Positions 10,070 through 20,284 of a stretch of 64,000 bases of DNA are shown here, one piece after another. The notes under the pieces were generated by a model that was not told the DNA's origin, made no database searches, and saw nothing but the letters and a program-made list of their open reading frames with translations. How positions within the stretch are numbered: the stretch's first letter is position 1; every line of letters starts with the position of its first letter. A program made the position numbers and the translations under genes. This DNA comes from Gyrodactylus bullatarudis (lineage: Eukaryota; Platyhelminthes; Monogenea; Gyrodactylidea; Gyrodactylidae): contig SSNU01000051.1 of the NCBI GenBank assembly GCA_012064415.1, positions 412,461 to 476,460 on the forward strand, in the 5' to 3' direction.

Positions 10070-10197
10070 ATGAGTAAAAAGGGGTTGATGCCAGTTATAA
10101 GAATATAGCGCTGAATCTGGCGTGTAAAAGCTGATGAGTATACCACGAAATAAAAGCGCTATATTCTTATAACTGGCATCAACCCCTTTTTACTCAT
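10070..10197 (+). ncRNA. Hairpin with hammerhead-like core, 43-bp perfect arms
   Basis: 10070-10112 and 10155-10197 are exact reverse complements. The 42-nt region between and bordering them carries CTGATGAG (10131-10138) and GAAA (10147-10150), followed by an AU stem III over AAAGCGC. The long arm would extend stem I. The core matches that at 29840. It is a PLE terminal repeat reduced to its ribozyme and hairpin. Confidence 0.6.
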
Positions 10198-10539
10198 AAA
10201 ATATTTCATCCTTGAGAAAACTCTATTCACTAAGGAAAGATTCACAAAGTCTTATTATGATTTCTTCCGAAAAGAAAGAAGAATTATAAATCTAAGCATT
10301 ATCTATCGTAGGCTTGCGAGAAAGGATTAGCAATAAATGGGCATGGCATATCTTAATAGCAAAAAAATTGGCAAAATTATCTCGATTATCATTAGGCTAA
10401 GAGGAGCGAAATTCGGTGGCTAATTCATATTAAAATTCTATCCATCATATCCAAAATAGAAAAATTAGCAAAGTTACTGCTATAATAATTACTAACAATA
10501 GTTTTAGTTCGAGAAAAATATTTTGAGCATTTATGTTAA

Positions 10540-10735
10540 GTTTTGAGGCTACAGCTTACTTAACCTAAGCACCTAGACCAAAGATGTATACTTGGATTAT
10601 TTCTAAATGCTCTGCAAGTTTCTTTCATACTAGTCAAGATGGAATCTATCAGTAAGCTGTTACATTTGGTGATAATCCATGACCAAATACAACGAACCTG
10701 TGGGATATATTACCTAAGCACATAGAGTGATTAAT
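10540..10735 (+). repeat. Diverged copy of the 30111-30497 hairpin arm
   Basis: The segment repeats, with substitutions, the order of the right arm at 30320-30480: the motif TATTTCTAAATGCT, the stretch near CAAGTTTCTTTCATAC, then GTAAGCTGTTACATT, and finally ACCTAAGCAC. Only one arm is present. No coding content. Confidence 0.6.
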
Positions 10736-11064
10736 TAAAAGAAAACTACGATTTTCCGCAAGCGGTTAAAAGGTAATTTTTATTAAACTTTCTTGAAACG
10801 AGACAAGAATACGCCTTAAGAGGTTATGAATTTTTTCAGACCAGATTCTTTTTTCCTAAAACAGTACCTAGCAGGTATCCTCATCTTTGTTAGATTTTCT
10901 GAAAGTTATTAAGAAGAGAGCTGCCGTTTATAAATAATAAAGAATTATTCAATAATTTTATAAATTAAAAAAAATTAAAACAATGGTAAGAATTTTTGAT
11001 AACTGTGTAACTTTAAAAAAGTTAGTTCTTTAAGCATAGAATAAAGAAAACTTTTAACTTCCAG

Positions 11065-11292
11065 TCCAATTAATCGACGGAATTGAAACATTTTCGGTAC
11101 AGAGGATAAATTTGTTTGAAGATATGATTGTTTTGTTTGGATATGATTATGAATACAAACTCATGGAGATCAAATACCCGGCAATTAAGATAGATAATTC
11201 AAAACTCATTGTATCAAATCATCGAGAAGAAAAATTTACTTTCAGTGGAAAGAAGATCACCTTTCTATATGAAAAACTCAATCATGTTCTTG
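11065..11292 (+). CDS. Module exon C (228 nt)
   Basis: Acceptor CTTTTAACTTCCAG ends at 11064; donor GTGAGT begins 11293. The exon is 228 nt, phase 1-1 and stop-free. It encodes about 75 residues running from QLIDGIETFSVQRINLFED to FTFSGKKITFLYEKLNHVL. It has the same alternating strand pattern and closing helix as A, B, H and K, with negligible identity. It may begin a new gene after the terminal exon at 9595, or both may be alternative parts of one locus; the sequence does not decide. Confidence 0.75.
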
Positions 11293-11639
11293 GTGAGTTG
11301 ATATATAGCATAATTATTCGCCCAGTCTCATTATCAAAATCATATGTTGTGTGAAATTTTCATTTTATACACATATTATCTTTTACATGACTGTGTGGAT
11401 ACAGATGGGGGAGGGGAAACAACTCCCATGTTAAAGTCTACACTAGACATATTGTGAAAGAATGAATCATCATGACTTTTTGTCAGATTGAGGTTTAAAT
11501 GAGCATGAAAGAACTTTGAACATGTATGAGTTCCTTGTAATGATAAAATGAGCATTGTAAATTTCCAAGATGAATCAGTTTTTCATCAGCTTTCTAATGG
11601 TATGACTTCTACTCCAATATTTTATCAATTTTTTTTCAG

Positions 11640-11668
11640 GTTATTTCACTAAAAGAATTATATCATAA
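11640..11668 (+). CDS. Candidate short terminal exon
   Basis: After a strong TTTTTTTTCAG acceptor (ends 11639) the phase-1 frame reads YFTKRIIS and then TAA (11666-11668). If joined to exon C it would end the protein. The acceptor is excellent, but a 29-nt terminal exon is weak evidence alone. Confidence 0.35.
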
Positions 11669-12114
11669 GATATAGAAAATTGATATCTATTGAAATCAAA
11701 TATATGAAAAACTCATTTCTTGAGCGTTCTTAGGCGTTCTTGTAGGACAGGACAAAAAAATAACATCTAATTTTCCCCATGAGAAATCCTCGATTCTGAT
11801 TGATCTTTACAGGGAGCCAATAATATTCAAGTGAAATTTGTCCTATATATACGGGGAAGACTTGGATTTTAGTTTATCTCTTTTCACTCTACAGGACTTT
11901 CATCTTTAAAAAGATTTAGAATTCATAAAATTAAATTAATGAAAATTTAAAAAAAATTAATGAAATTAATCAATCATTAGTTTTCATTCTATGATATTCT
12001 CAATCGTTTATTAAATAGATAAATAAACTACGACCATCCTTAAAATCTGTTAATGATGCTAAATTTTTATTTTGAGAATCAAGAAAAATAAGTACATTGA
12101 TTTCTAAAAACCAG

Positions 12115-12132
12115 ATACGAAACAATTTCCAA
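12115..12132 (+). CDS. 18-nt micro-exon (TKQFP type)
   Basis: Between CTAAAAACCAG (ends 12114) and GTGAGT (12133), 18 nt read TKQFP in phase 1. It resembles the 18-nt exon at 17216 (TTDFP): same length, same phase, and shared ATAC at the start with TTTCCAA at the end. That supports both as duplicated exons. Confidence 0.55.
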
Positions 12133-12229
12133 GTGAGTAATTAACAAATTCGAAATTAGATACGTTATTCCGTTCCGATAACAGCTCTAGTTATTCATAT
12201 AATTCATTCATATGTGAGTACTGTAGTTG

Positions 12230-12275
12230 AAAGGATTTAGTGATAAAGCTTATTTATTTCGCCGGAAAACCTAAT
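12230..12275 (-). repeat. Decayed hammerhead half-site
   Basis: The minus strand has GGCGAAATAAATAAGCTTTATCAC, matching the 3' half (GAAA, stem III, cleavage region) of the cores at 31314 and 51029, but the CTGANGAG box is lost. A relic of a PLE terminal repeat (only 46 bp assessed). Confidence 0.4.
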
Positions 12276-13179
12276 CGAACTGTTCAAAGAAAAATCTCCC
12301 AATATAATTCAGAAATTGGGAAATACCTCCATTTCTGTCCTTTAAGTTTCAAGTCAAGTTTAACAATACGCTTCAAGAGAACCAGAAGAATTGTTAGCTA
12401 GGAGAAAGTCTTGAATGAGATATATGAAACAAAGCTGAATTTAAAAGAAGAATTCCAGACAATTTTTTCCAAAATAAATTGATTAAACCCAAACTATAGC
12501 AAGAACAAAATTATTCAAATCTACGTCAAACTCACGTTTAAGGAAAATGGCTTTAACCATAATCAAGAATAAACTGAACAAACTAAAGAATGAAAATTAT
12601 AATGATACACAGTTAAACGATAATATTGTATTCATCACAATTTATACCTTCAGATTCCAACTTGAACCAAAGGAGTAGTCAAATCTCATATATTGTTTTC
12701 AAGCTAGATGTGGTGCCAAGTATATATGAAGAACAGAAAGAAGACTTGCAATCAGAATACAAGGAAAACTTAACAGGAAAAGTTCTTCTATTCAAAGACA
12801 CCTAAAACAATGTGGTTGACAAGCTAATGACGAAAATTTTAGAATTTTTTTCGAATTCCCGGATAACAAACAAATGTTTCTTATAAACCGATAAAAGTTC
12901 TTAATCATGAAATAATTTCTTAATTTATGCATACAAATGACGACTTGCAACGACCTTTTTAAAAAAATTTTCTTTTCTATACTAATTCACAAATTCATCA
13001 ACAATTTTTCGTTAAAATTTGCACCATAAAAATATATCAGATCAGGATAAGAGATTGATAAATCAAAGCAATATGATATAATGCATTAAGTTTTTGGTTT
13101 ATTTAATTAAAGAAGAATATTTTCTTATACCCCATTTGATGAATGAATACGTGGTTTATTAAGTCGAGATATTTTTCAG

Positions 13180-13310
13180 CTCAACACTTCATTTTTAAAA
13201 TTTTATTCATCACTGATCACAGATCAGAGCAACTCGCATCAGTAATCCTTGAGTATTTATTTATTCAATGTTATGAGATAAAATTCTATGATGACAACTG
13301 TTGCCTTTAA
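13180..13310 (+). CDS. Weak candidate terminal exon
   Basis: After TATTTTTCAG (ends 13179) the phase-1 frame stays open for 42 codons to TAA at 13308-13310, opening QHFIFKILFITDHRSEQL. It has no helix-ending module pattern. It is listed because acceptor and phase fit; it could be chance. Confidence 0.25.
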
Positions 13311-13804
13311 TATACTAGTTGACTCTTGCTTTGGATTTTTATGAAGAAAAATTCATGATAAATTTGATTTCTAGTAAAAAGTGGCCTTCAATGTAAGATA
13401 TTTGTTCAATGATTATTCTCTATTGCCGTAATTAAATTTAAATCATATTAAAGCTTAATAAAAATAACAGAGTGGGAGAAAATTCTTCCTATAATCATCA
13501 GGTTTGAAAAAGAAGACAGTAAACAAACGTTATTGATCTAAGAAAGAAGTAAAATAAAACAGGTCGTATTTTTTTCTGCCAGAAATATTAAATATAAATC
13601 GGTCTTGATTTTATTTGTTAAAATATTTGAGGAATTAAAATTCCTTGTTTTTACACAAGAAAATAAATTTGAAAAAAAACAATTGAGGATCTCAAATATA
13701 GCAATATTTTGATTATTTTCACATAAAGAAGGTTGAAAAGATTTTTAATTATTGAATATGAAGAGATTTTTCAAGTTCAAGATTAAAAAGAATATTTTTT
13801 TTAG

Positions 13805-14055
13805 TAATTGTGGGACAGAAAAAGCTATCACTCGAATATATTTTGCATAAAAGAGCAATGATAATTTTCAAATCACATTGCGATACGGAACATATTTTAA
13901 ACTTGGAAAGTATTAATTTGAAAAAGAAAGATAACACATTTGCAATTATGGATGGTAAAAATGAATTTCATCTTGATAACTTCGATGAACAAACAAGAAT
14001 TCAATTCTTTGAATTCATGGGTGAATTAGAATTTAGGATAATTTGTCCAAATTAA
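13805..14055 (+). CDS. Module exon D, possibly terminal
   Basis: Acceptor TTTTTTTTAG ends at 13804. The phase-1 frame runs about 82 codons from IVGQKKLSLEYILHKRAMII to a TAA at 14053-14055. A GTGAAT donor at 14021 would give a 216-nt symmetric phase-1 exon ending FDEQTRIQFFEFM, which matches where the closing helix of other modules ends. I therefore prefer an internal exon 13805-14020 but give the longer end. The frame is longer than surrounding non-coding DNA allows by chance. Confidence 0.65.
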
Positions 14056-14287
14056 TCTTATAAAAATGACATAGTTTACAGTTTAAATTCATCAGATTTA
14101 TTTATGAATCTTGCCTTCTAATGGAGAAATAAGTATTGAAATATTACAAATAAATTTTTTATCCTCGAAATAATATTCAGCATAAGCTAGCATGATACAT
14201 TTGGAAAGAACCTGTTGAAAATAATCATATTTTGATAAAAAAATGTCCAGCTACGTATTAAGAGATAAGCAGTATATATGTTGTACG

Positions 14288-14830
14288 AAATTAAGGAAGT
14301 TCCACAATACTGGAAGATTTCACTCTCTTTCTATTTTGGTTGATCGATTTAGAAAGATACTTTTTTGTGTATGCTAGTTTGACCTTTTGAATATATCAAA
14401 AACCATGGTGCACACATTCATACTAGAGTAGGCTTATTTTCTCTCTTTCTCTCTCTCTCTCTGTCCCCTCCCTACTTTCATACGCACACATTTTTTTAAC
14501 TTTACAAGGAACAAATGTATAATACAAGTCTTCTCCTATTGAGTCAAATACATAAAAAAAAGAATATTTTTGGTATCTAAAGATCATAAAATGAATGACA
14601 AACTTATACGATCTCAAGGTTCAAAGCAATCCAAAAATGATCGACAAGATTAAAAACCCGGGAAACTAAAATCTAAACGATTCTCTAAGGACTCCTGATG
14701 GAGAGTACAAATTTACCATGTTTTTGATGTATTCGAAAGGTCAAACTAGCATATACAAAATAGAATCTTCCGATTGGTCGACATATACAAAATAGGAAGA
14801 GAAATCATCAACTTCCTTAATTGCTTAAAA
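14288..14830. repeat. Imperfect foldback around a TC microsatellite
   Basis: 14290-14410 pairs with 14705-14830 in inverse. Matching islands are AATTAAGGAAGTT / AACTTCCTTAATT and TATGCTAGTTTGACCTTT / the reverse complement near 14740. The centre holds a TC-rich run (14438-14465). No coding sequence: the 64-residue minus ORF over the TC run has low complexity. Probably an old MITE or foldback. Confidence 0.55.
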
Positions 14831-14835
14831 CATAT

Positions 14836-15385
14836 GTAATATGGAACTTTCGTCTTTCTTCCAACTTCGTCACAACATATATAATATATATGTCAATGTG
14901 GGTCCTACATTCTGATAGTGAATGATCCGTCAACATTTTTGATGCCAACTCTTTAAACAATCATTAAGAATAGAACTAATTATCTTAGTTCTTAAAAAGG
15001 TCTTTCTTTCTTAGTTCTCAAAATGTCTTTTATTGAGAAAATCGCATCAAAATTCTTAAAAACCTGAAATTTTAGCGAATTCTTTTGAGTGGATTTGAAA
15101 ATATTTGAAAAGTATAGCAATTGAAGCTAAATTTAATTATCTTTCCAATGAGTGAATGCTTCAAGTATATTCAGACTGTTTAAACTAAAAATTACGGTAT
15201 TATATTTCATTTACTACAACGAGAAGACTTTTCATCCAGCTTGATTCCAAATTTCTACTTCATTTTCTGCGTAGCATACACCAAGCTTACATAAGCTTAT
15301 TTATTCCTCTTAAAATGAGGAAAAAATTAAAATACACGTTTTTTCTATAGTATATATTTTTGAATAAATTGAATTTATTATATAG
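14836..15385. other. Intronic AT-rich stretch
   Basis: No structure noticed; it ends at the acceptor of the exon at 15386. Confidence 0.35.
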
Positions 15386-15637
15386 CCAGCTCAGTGAAAA
15401 AATGTTCAATAATAATTGAGGAAAAATCTGAAACAACTTACAGTTTTATAAATGACTGGATAATTTTAGAGAATAAATTGAAGGTTACTCTAAATAATGG
15501 TCATGCCATCACAGAAGATCTTAGAGATATTGAAGATATTAATGAGAATACTAAAGGCTATGTAGATATTAAAATAAAGGATAAACTTTATTCAATAAAA
15601 TTCGACGATACTTTGATAAAGTTTATTGCCGAGCTAA
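15386..15637 (+). CDS. Module exon E (252 or 243 nt)
   Basis: Acceptors at 15385 (TATATAG) or 15394 (GCTCAG) both preserve phase 1; donor GTGAGT begins at 15638. The frame encodes about 81 to 84 residues, from KKCSIIIEEKSETTYSFIND to KLYSIKFDDTLIKFIAEL. It is slightly longer than the 228-nt modules, with the same final pattern of strand, FDD and helix. The two in-phase acceptors nine bases apart could give alternative isoforms. Confidence 0.7.
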
Positions 15638-15776
15638 GTGAGTAAATCATTCAATGCATGCTAAAATTTTTTGACCTCTTATATATTATAGAGAAATTTT
15701 ATAAAAAAACTTTTTATAATACCAATGCATCAATTTATTTATTTGCAATGATGCTATTTGGGATTTTCTATTTGAG

Positions 15777-15791
15777 AACTAAAAATTGAAA
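15777..15791 (+). CDS. Weak 15-nt micro-exon candidate
   Basis: Between TTTTCTATTTGAG (ends 15776) and GTGAGT (15792), reading LKIE in phase 1. The acceptor is GAG, which is less favoured. Confidence 0.3.
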
Positions 15792-16168
15792 GTGAGTAAA
15801 ATATTTGGTTTCAATATTAGCAAAATTTATTTATCTCGACAACACAAATGTTTTTCATTGTAAATTTGAGTTAAATATATGTTACAGTTAATTAATGAAC
15901 TACACTAAGCATATTTGGGGGAAGCTTTTTCCTAACGCCATACTCAAGCATTATTCAGGATTGTATGATAGCAAAAATATTTTAGTCGAATAAAGTTTGA
16001 TTTTATTCAACTTCATTGTTAAAAATACACCTGGAATTTTTTTATCATATGCTCTGAGTTAAAAGAGTAGTCTCTATTGTACTTTGAGAACGAATATACT
16101 AAATACACATTACTTAAACTAAAAATTCACGGTTTATCAACTTTTAAATAAAGATAAAATATGTTTAG

Positions 16169-16180
16169 GATCTTATAAAA
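16169..16180 (+). CDS. Weak 12-nt micro-exon candidate
   Basis: Between TATGTTTAG (ends 16168) and GTAATT (16181), reading SYK in phase 1. Same donor type as exon B. Confidence 0.3.
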
Positions 16181-17114
16181 GTAATTTCTGAGAAAATCAA
16201 CTTGTTCCATCAGTTTTAATTTTTAATGACTTTTCAAGAAAACAGAACGATACTTTTATATGAGAGTGAGCTACAGAATGTATACTCTTAACAGATTATA
16301 CATTTAACTGACATATTATATTTGACCATATATAGTGGTCGAAGTGATATGGTTCTAGTCTAAATATCTTATTAATCAACTTTATTAAATCATATATTTT
16401 TTAATTTTCAAGTTATTTTTTCATAGCAATATTTATTTGACATGAGAAAAGTTGATTATGAAGATGTTTAGACGAGAAATGAAGAGTGAAAAACCATACT
16501 ACCACGACCACTATGAATAAGTATATCCCATTATAAATTAATAATTCTCTACCCCAAATACTAATCATATCCCAATTGTTTTTGAATATACCTCGAATAT
16601 CCCCTGTTATACTCCACCTATTTTTTACCATTTTTCTTACTATAACTAGTGTTTTTGTAAATACCCCTAGATTTTATCAAACATTTTTGCTTGTAGGGTT
16701 AATGCCTAATTAACAGAAAAGCTTCAAGCTTTGCATTTAATTGCTTTTCTACTAAGACAATGATTATCAAGATTATTAAAATTTAGCAACAATTTTTGGA
16801 CATAGAGAATAGTATTTTTGACTATAAATATAATGATCCACTTAATTTTCCTATGATAAAAATTATTACAGGTTTGGCCATAGTGTTGTTTGCAAAAAAT
16901 TTTGACTTCTCGTTAATTTCATTCAACTATTTAGCTGTTTTAACTAGAACAAATTTTAAAAATGTGATGCATATATAAATTTTGAGTTCATCTTCAGTTC
17001 ATGACCATACAAAAGGAGTTTCAATCATAATCTTTATACAATTTCTTTTCAATTCTTTGATAGTATTTTGATAAAAATACATACTATCGATTAATGTTAA
17101 ATTATATTTTTTAG
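16181..17114. other. Intronic stretch without convincing exons
   Basis: An open frame at 16787-16980 follows a plausible acceptor but in phase 0 and without a good donor, so I do not call it. The rest has no visible structure. Confidence 0.35.
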
Positions 17115-17138
17115 ATAAAGGATATACACTTTACACAA
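17115..17138 (+). CDS. 24-nt micro-exon
   Basis: Between ATATTTTTTAG (ends 17114) and GTGAAT (17139), reading KGYTLYT in phase 1. The pyrimidine tract is strong. It heads a closely spaced set with the exons at 17216 and 17293. Confidence 0.5.
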
Positions 17139-17215
17139 GTGAATTTAAAATATTTACCCTTATATAGCTGAGTATAATATATTAACTTGATTTATAATAA
17201 TTTAAATAATAATAG

Positions 17216-17233
17216 ATACAACTGACTTTCCAA
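17216..17233 (+). CDS. 18-nt micro-exon (TTDFP)
   Basis: Between TAATAATAG (ends 17215) and GTAAGA (17234), reading TTDFP in phase 1. It aligns with the 18-nt exon at 12115. The downstream intron to module exon F would be only 59 nt, similar to the short introns of transposases in this window. Confidence 0.55.
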
Positions 17234-17292
17234 GTAAGAAATTCTTATATATTAAAAAATATTAACGCAACTACATTTTTATTTTTATCAAG

Positions 17293-17514
17293 TTACCTTG
17301 AGAATGGACGGAAATGAAATAAAATATGAAAATATTCTCTTGCATGAAGGAATAATCTGTTTCAAGAACAAGAGTACCAATGATATTTATATTATGTTGC
17401 ATTCACTGAATATCAAGGCAGAAGGAAAATGTTTTGATATTATTACCAACGATAAAAAAATTTCAATCAAGTGTGAAAATGAACTGTTTTTGTTAAATTT
17501 ACTAGATGCTTTAA
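17293..17514 (+). CDS. Module exon F (222 nt)
   Basis: Acceptor TTTTTATCAAG ends at 17292 and donor GTAGGT starts at 17515; 74 codons, phase 1-1. It encodes TLRMDGNEIKYENILLHEG through ISIKCENELFLLNLLDAL. The strand-rich body and closing helix match the other modules at two codons fewer. The ATG inside the exon (17304) is not taken as a start, because the upstream frame and acceptor are open. Confidence 0.7.
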
Positions 17515-17777
17515 GTAGGTTTAGATGCATTCACCATGCAGATCTCGAAATTCTCATATATATAATCCTATAGTTAATATCGGGTAATCTAACCTGTCTT
17601 GATGATTTTAAATATCAAAGAATTTCGACACAATCGAAAAAACGAATGAATAAATTTTCAATATAAATTATTAGCTCTGTAGAATAATATCACTTGAATA
17701 TGTAAACAGTTTGGATTTTCTAGTCTTTTATTAACATTTTTCTAAGATTTATAATTAATTCATTTTCATTTCAACAG

Positions 17778-18041
17778 AACCATTCACCCAATCAGATTTT
17801 CTGCTCTCCGTTGAAGGAAAATTCACTGGCGCTCAAGTCATAAAGAACATCTTTTTTGCAGATAAATATTTCAAAGTAACCACGGTGGAATATACGTTTG
17901 AGATAAAATACGAAAACCTTGAGGCATCTTACACAGATAATTCAAAACTAGAAATATCGTTCAAATCAAACTCCAATGACCTTAGGAAATTCTCAATAAA
18001 AATATTGGGACCAAACTGGAAATCTTCATATGAAAAATTAA
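17778..18041 (+). CDS. Module exon G (264 nt)
   Basis: Acceptor TTTCATTTCAACAG ends at 17777, donor GTAAAT starts at 18042; 88 codons, phase 1-1, no stop. It starts PFTQSDFLLSVEGKFTGAQV and ends ISFKSNSNDL, then a linker with GPNWKSSYEKL. It is the longest module, about 12 codons over the standard, extended before the closing helix. Codon use is AT-biased like its neighbours. Confidence 0.7.
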
Positions 18042-18452
18042 GTAAATCTAATATAATATATATAAAGGACTTTCAAAAATATAATAGGGAATTCAAAGAC
18101 TGAATAAACGAAAAAAATTTTTCAATAGAGATTCAAATTCAAAACTTTTATTATATATTTATAAGAATTCCAAAATTTTCTAGAAATTTATGAAATAAAT
18201 TATCGGGAATTTTAATATCAATATTTTCGATACTCGCATTCACTATCTTTTCTTTTACTTTCAAGATATTTTAAATGAGGCAGACCTAATATTAATCTAG
18301 ATATTTCAATTATTTAAATTCAATAAAATATTTCTAGTGAGAATAATCAACTCTAGTAAGCCAAGAAAATTAAGGTTCATATTTAAAATTCATTGACCAA
18401 CTCATAAAAGTTATCTTTAATCCACGAAATTTACATACATTTATTATTCTAG

Positions 18453-18488
18453 ATACAGATATGATAATTGGCAAGGGAGTTATGAAAG
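18453..18488 (+). CDS. 36-nt micro-exon
   Basis: Between TTATTATTCTAG (ends 18452) and GTATGT (18489), reading TDMIIGKGVMK in phase 1. Good acceptor and donor. The 36-nt exon at 30644 has the same length and phase. Confidence 0.6.
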
Positions 18489-18594
18489 GTATGTATTTTT
18501 CTTTTTTTGCATTAGTTCTCGGGAGTCCTTTTCAAAAATTCTATAAAAGATAGAATCTCAGTTTTAAAAATAACTTTAATTATTTCGTCCATAG

Positions 18595-18612
18595 GTGATG
18601 AGGCTATTGAAT
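18595..18612 (+). CDS. 18-nt micro-exon (DEAIE)
   Basis: Between TATTTCGTCCATAG (ends 18594) and GTAAGC (18613), reading DEAIE in phase 1. A decayed look-alike is at about 50190-50213, where the sequence ends in the same GAATGTAAG but has a 20-nt, frame-breaking length. Confidence 0.6.
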
Positions 18613-18717
18613 GTAAGCGTATTATCTAAACTTAATTTCAACTATCTGCTATGAGAGTATTTAAGTAATCATATCATATTTAATTCAAACTTGAAGCAAT
18701 ATTTTTTTAAATCTCAG

Positions 18718-18945
18718 ATTACCTTTATTGCAATGATTCATATTATAAATTCAACAAATTGGGACTTGTCAAGAATAATTTAGTATTCCTAATGGATAAT
18801 GAAGTTAAATTTGATTTTTTTACTGGATATTTACATCTTGTTGTTTGTAAACACAAGTTCAGAATAAGTGATGAGACAACTAGAGAATGCTATGAGATAT
18901 CTGGAGATTTTATTCAAGATTTATTATCATTGATGAAAAGTCTGT
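18718..18945 (+). CDS. Module exon H (228 nt)
   Basis: Acceptor TTTAAATCTCAG ends at 18717, donor GTAAGT starts at 18946; exactly 228 nt, phase 1-1. It encodes YLYCNDSYYKFNKLGLVKNN to CYEISGDFIQDLLSLMKSL. The closing YEISGD plus helix is spaced like YEIKGEDLTEF in exon B, the clearest sequence-level link between modules. It sits at the 3' end of the compact cluster 17115-19126. Confidence 0.8.
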
Positions 18946-19114
18946 GTAAGTTTCAATTTCTTTATTAATTTTGAATGATGGATTTTCGAAGGTCTTGAGA
19001 TGATTTAAAACTAAATTTTGAATTGGTTCTTATTTGCCCTGATTATTTAAAGCTTTTCATACGTATCCTAGAATATACTAATATGATTTTTTGAATTGAA
19101 ATATCCTTTTATAG

Positions 19115-19126
19115 TTACATTCAAAT
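19115..19126 (+). CDS. 12-nt micro-exon
   Basis: Between TATCCTTTTATAG (ends 19114) and GTGAGT (19127), reading TFK in phase 1. Both signals are strong. It follows module exon H by 169 nt. Confidence 0.5.
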
Positions 19127-19208
19127 GTGAGTCTTAACTGGTACATCTTACTCGGCCTTACTTGTTATAAAATATAAGTTTTATTTGATAAATAAATATT
19201 ATTCATAG

Positions 19209-19229
19209 CTGAATGTCAGTTGAAAACAG
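19209..19229 (+). CDS. Weak 21-nt micro-exon candidate
   Basis: Between TATTATTCATAG (ends 19208) and GTTCGT (19230), reading ECQLKT in phase 1. The donor lacks the usual A or G at position +3. Confidence 0.3.
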
Positions 19230-19460
19230 GTTCGTATTAATTTTAATTTGCTTAACTGATTATGATGGTATTTAAACATTATGAGAAAAAATCTTACAAT
19301 TAAAGAAATGAATTAGGGAATATCAAAACTCCCTAGTTAATATTCATAAGTCGTGAGTTTTAAGTTAAAGTAATGGAGGTGCATAGGAAACATATTCAAA
19401 GATTCGTCTTGTTTGGTAATAATTTAGCCCATTTCGCTGAATGTTACAGCTATCTCTTTT

Positions 19461-19545
19461 ACGTCCGCTTTTGGACTCATCAGTATCCAGATTGTGGCAT
19501 ACTGATGAGTCCAAAAGCGGACGAAACGCGCGTACAAGTCTACCA
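19461..19545 (+). ncRNA. Two-way hammerhead palindrome
   Basis: 19462-19486 is the reverse complement of 19499-19523, so a hammerhead core lies on each strand: plus CTGATGAG 19502-19509 with GAAAC 19523-19527; minus CTGATGAG 19483-19476. The plus copy has stem II TCC/GGA with loop AAAAGC, then GAAAC-GCGC-GTA, a minimal stem III with cleavage expected after the A. This is the best core of its type here. The flank 19373-19440 matches the hairpin family at 30111. Confidence 0.7.
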
Positions 19546-20284
19546 TATTTGTAATTAATTACACTTTGGACGACTAAAGTGTAACGAAAATATTTTACCT
19601 CTCTGCCCCTTTTCGGTATATATCTGTTGCAGATACGATCTTTGCCAATTCAATATACCAGTGACTTGTCTAAAGTGTAATGAAAATATTAAACCTCTCT
19701 GCTTTTTTAGGAAAGCCTGAAAAACAGTGCATAATTCATAAACAGTCACTTCTCAGGTATGAATCATTAATACAAAAAATTCAACATAAAAAATGAACTA
19801 TGGTTTTATGCAATTATAATGTAACATGAGAAACTATACTTACAAATTGCGTTTTATCAAAACTGTATTTTACAGAATTAAGTCTTAGACAAAAAAAGTA
19901 TTAAAGCTATATCAAATAATAGAATATCTAGAGTCAAGTAAAATAAAAACCAAATTTTTATTTGAGAAATGTCAAATATACAGATTAAAATAAATAAAAG
20001 TTGCTGAACTAGCTAATAGAAAACGACTAAGTTTTTATAAGAATGAATTCGATTTATTTGATGTGAAAGATTAAATATAATTAGAGCGGAAATGTTGCCG
20101 AACTTCATCAAGTATATTAGTACTCGATTCTAGACTCAGGTGGAAGGTTTGAGAACAAGCAAATAATAATTGATAAACGTTTTATTTAAATATAATGTTA
20201 AGCACAATATGCTGAACAGAATAGAACTCTCCATGTGACGATTATAACATCCGTAACTTTCTCTCATACTCTCAATTCTTCAAC

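Noticed and set aside
14423..14617. 64-residue minus ORF ending in a GTEREREREK run
   Set aside because: The run is translation of a TC microsatellite; no coding evidence.
16787..16978. Open frame after a TTTAG acceptor
   Set aside because: Phase 0 rather than phase 1, no good donor, and T-rich translation.
19953..19958. 6-nt segment between CTAG and GTAAAA in phase 1
   Set aside because: Too short to distinguish from chance; similar 6-nt hits near 58137 and 20137 were dropped for the same reason.
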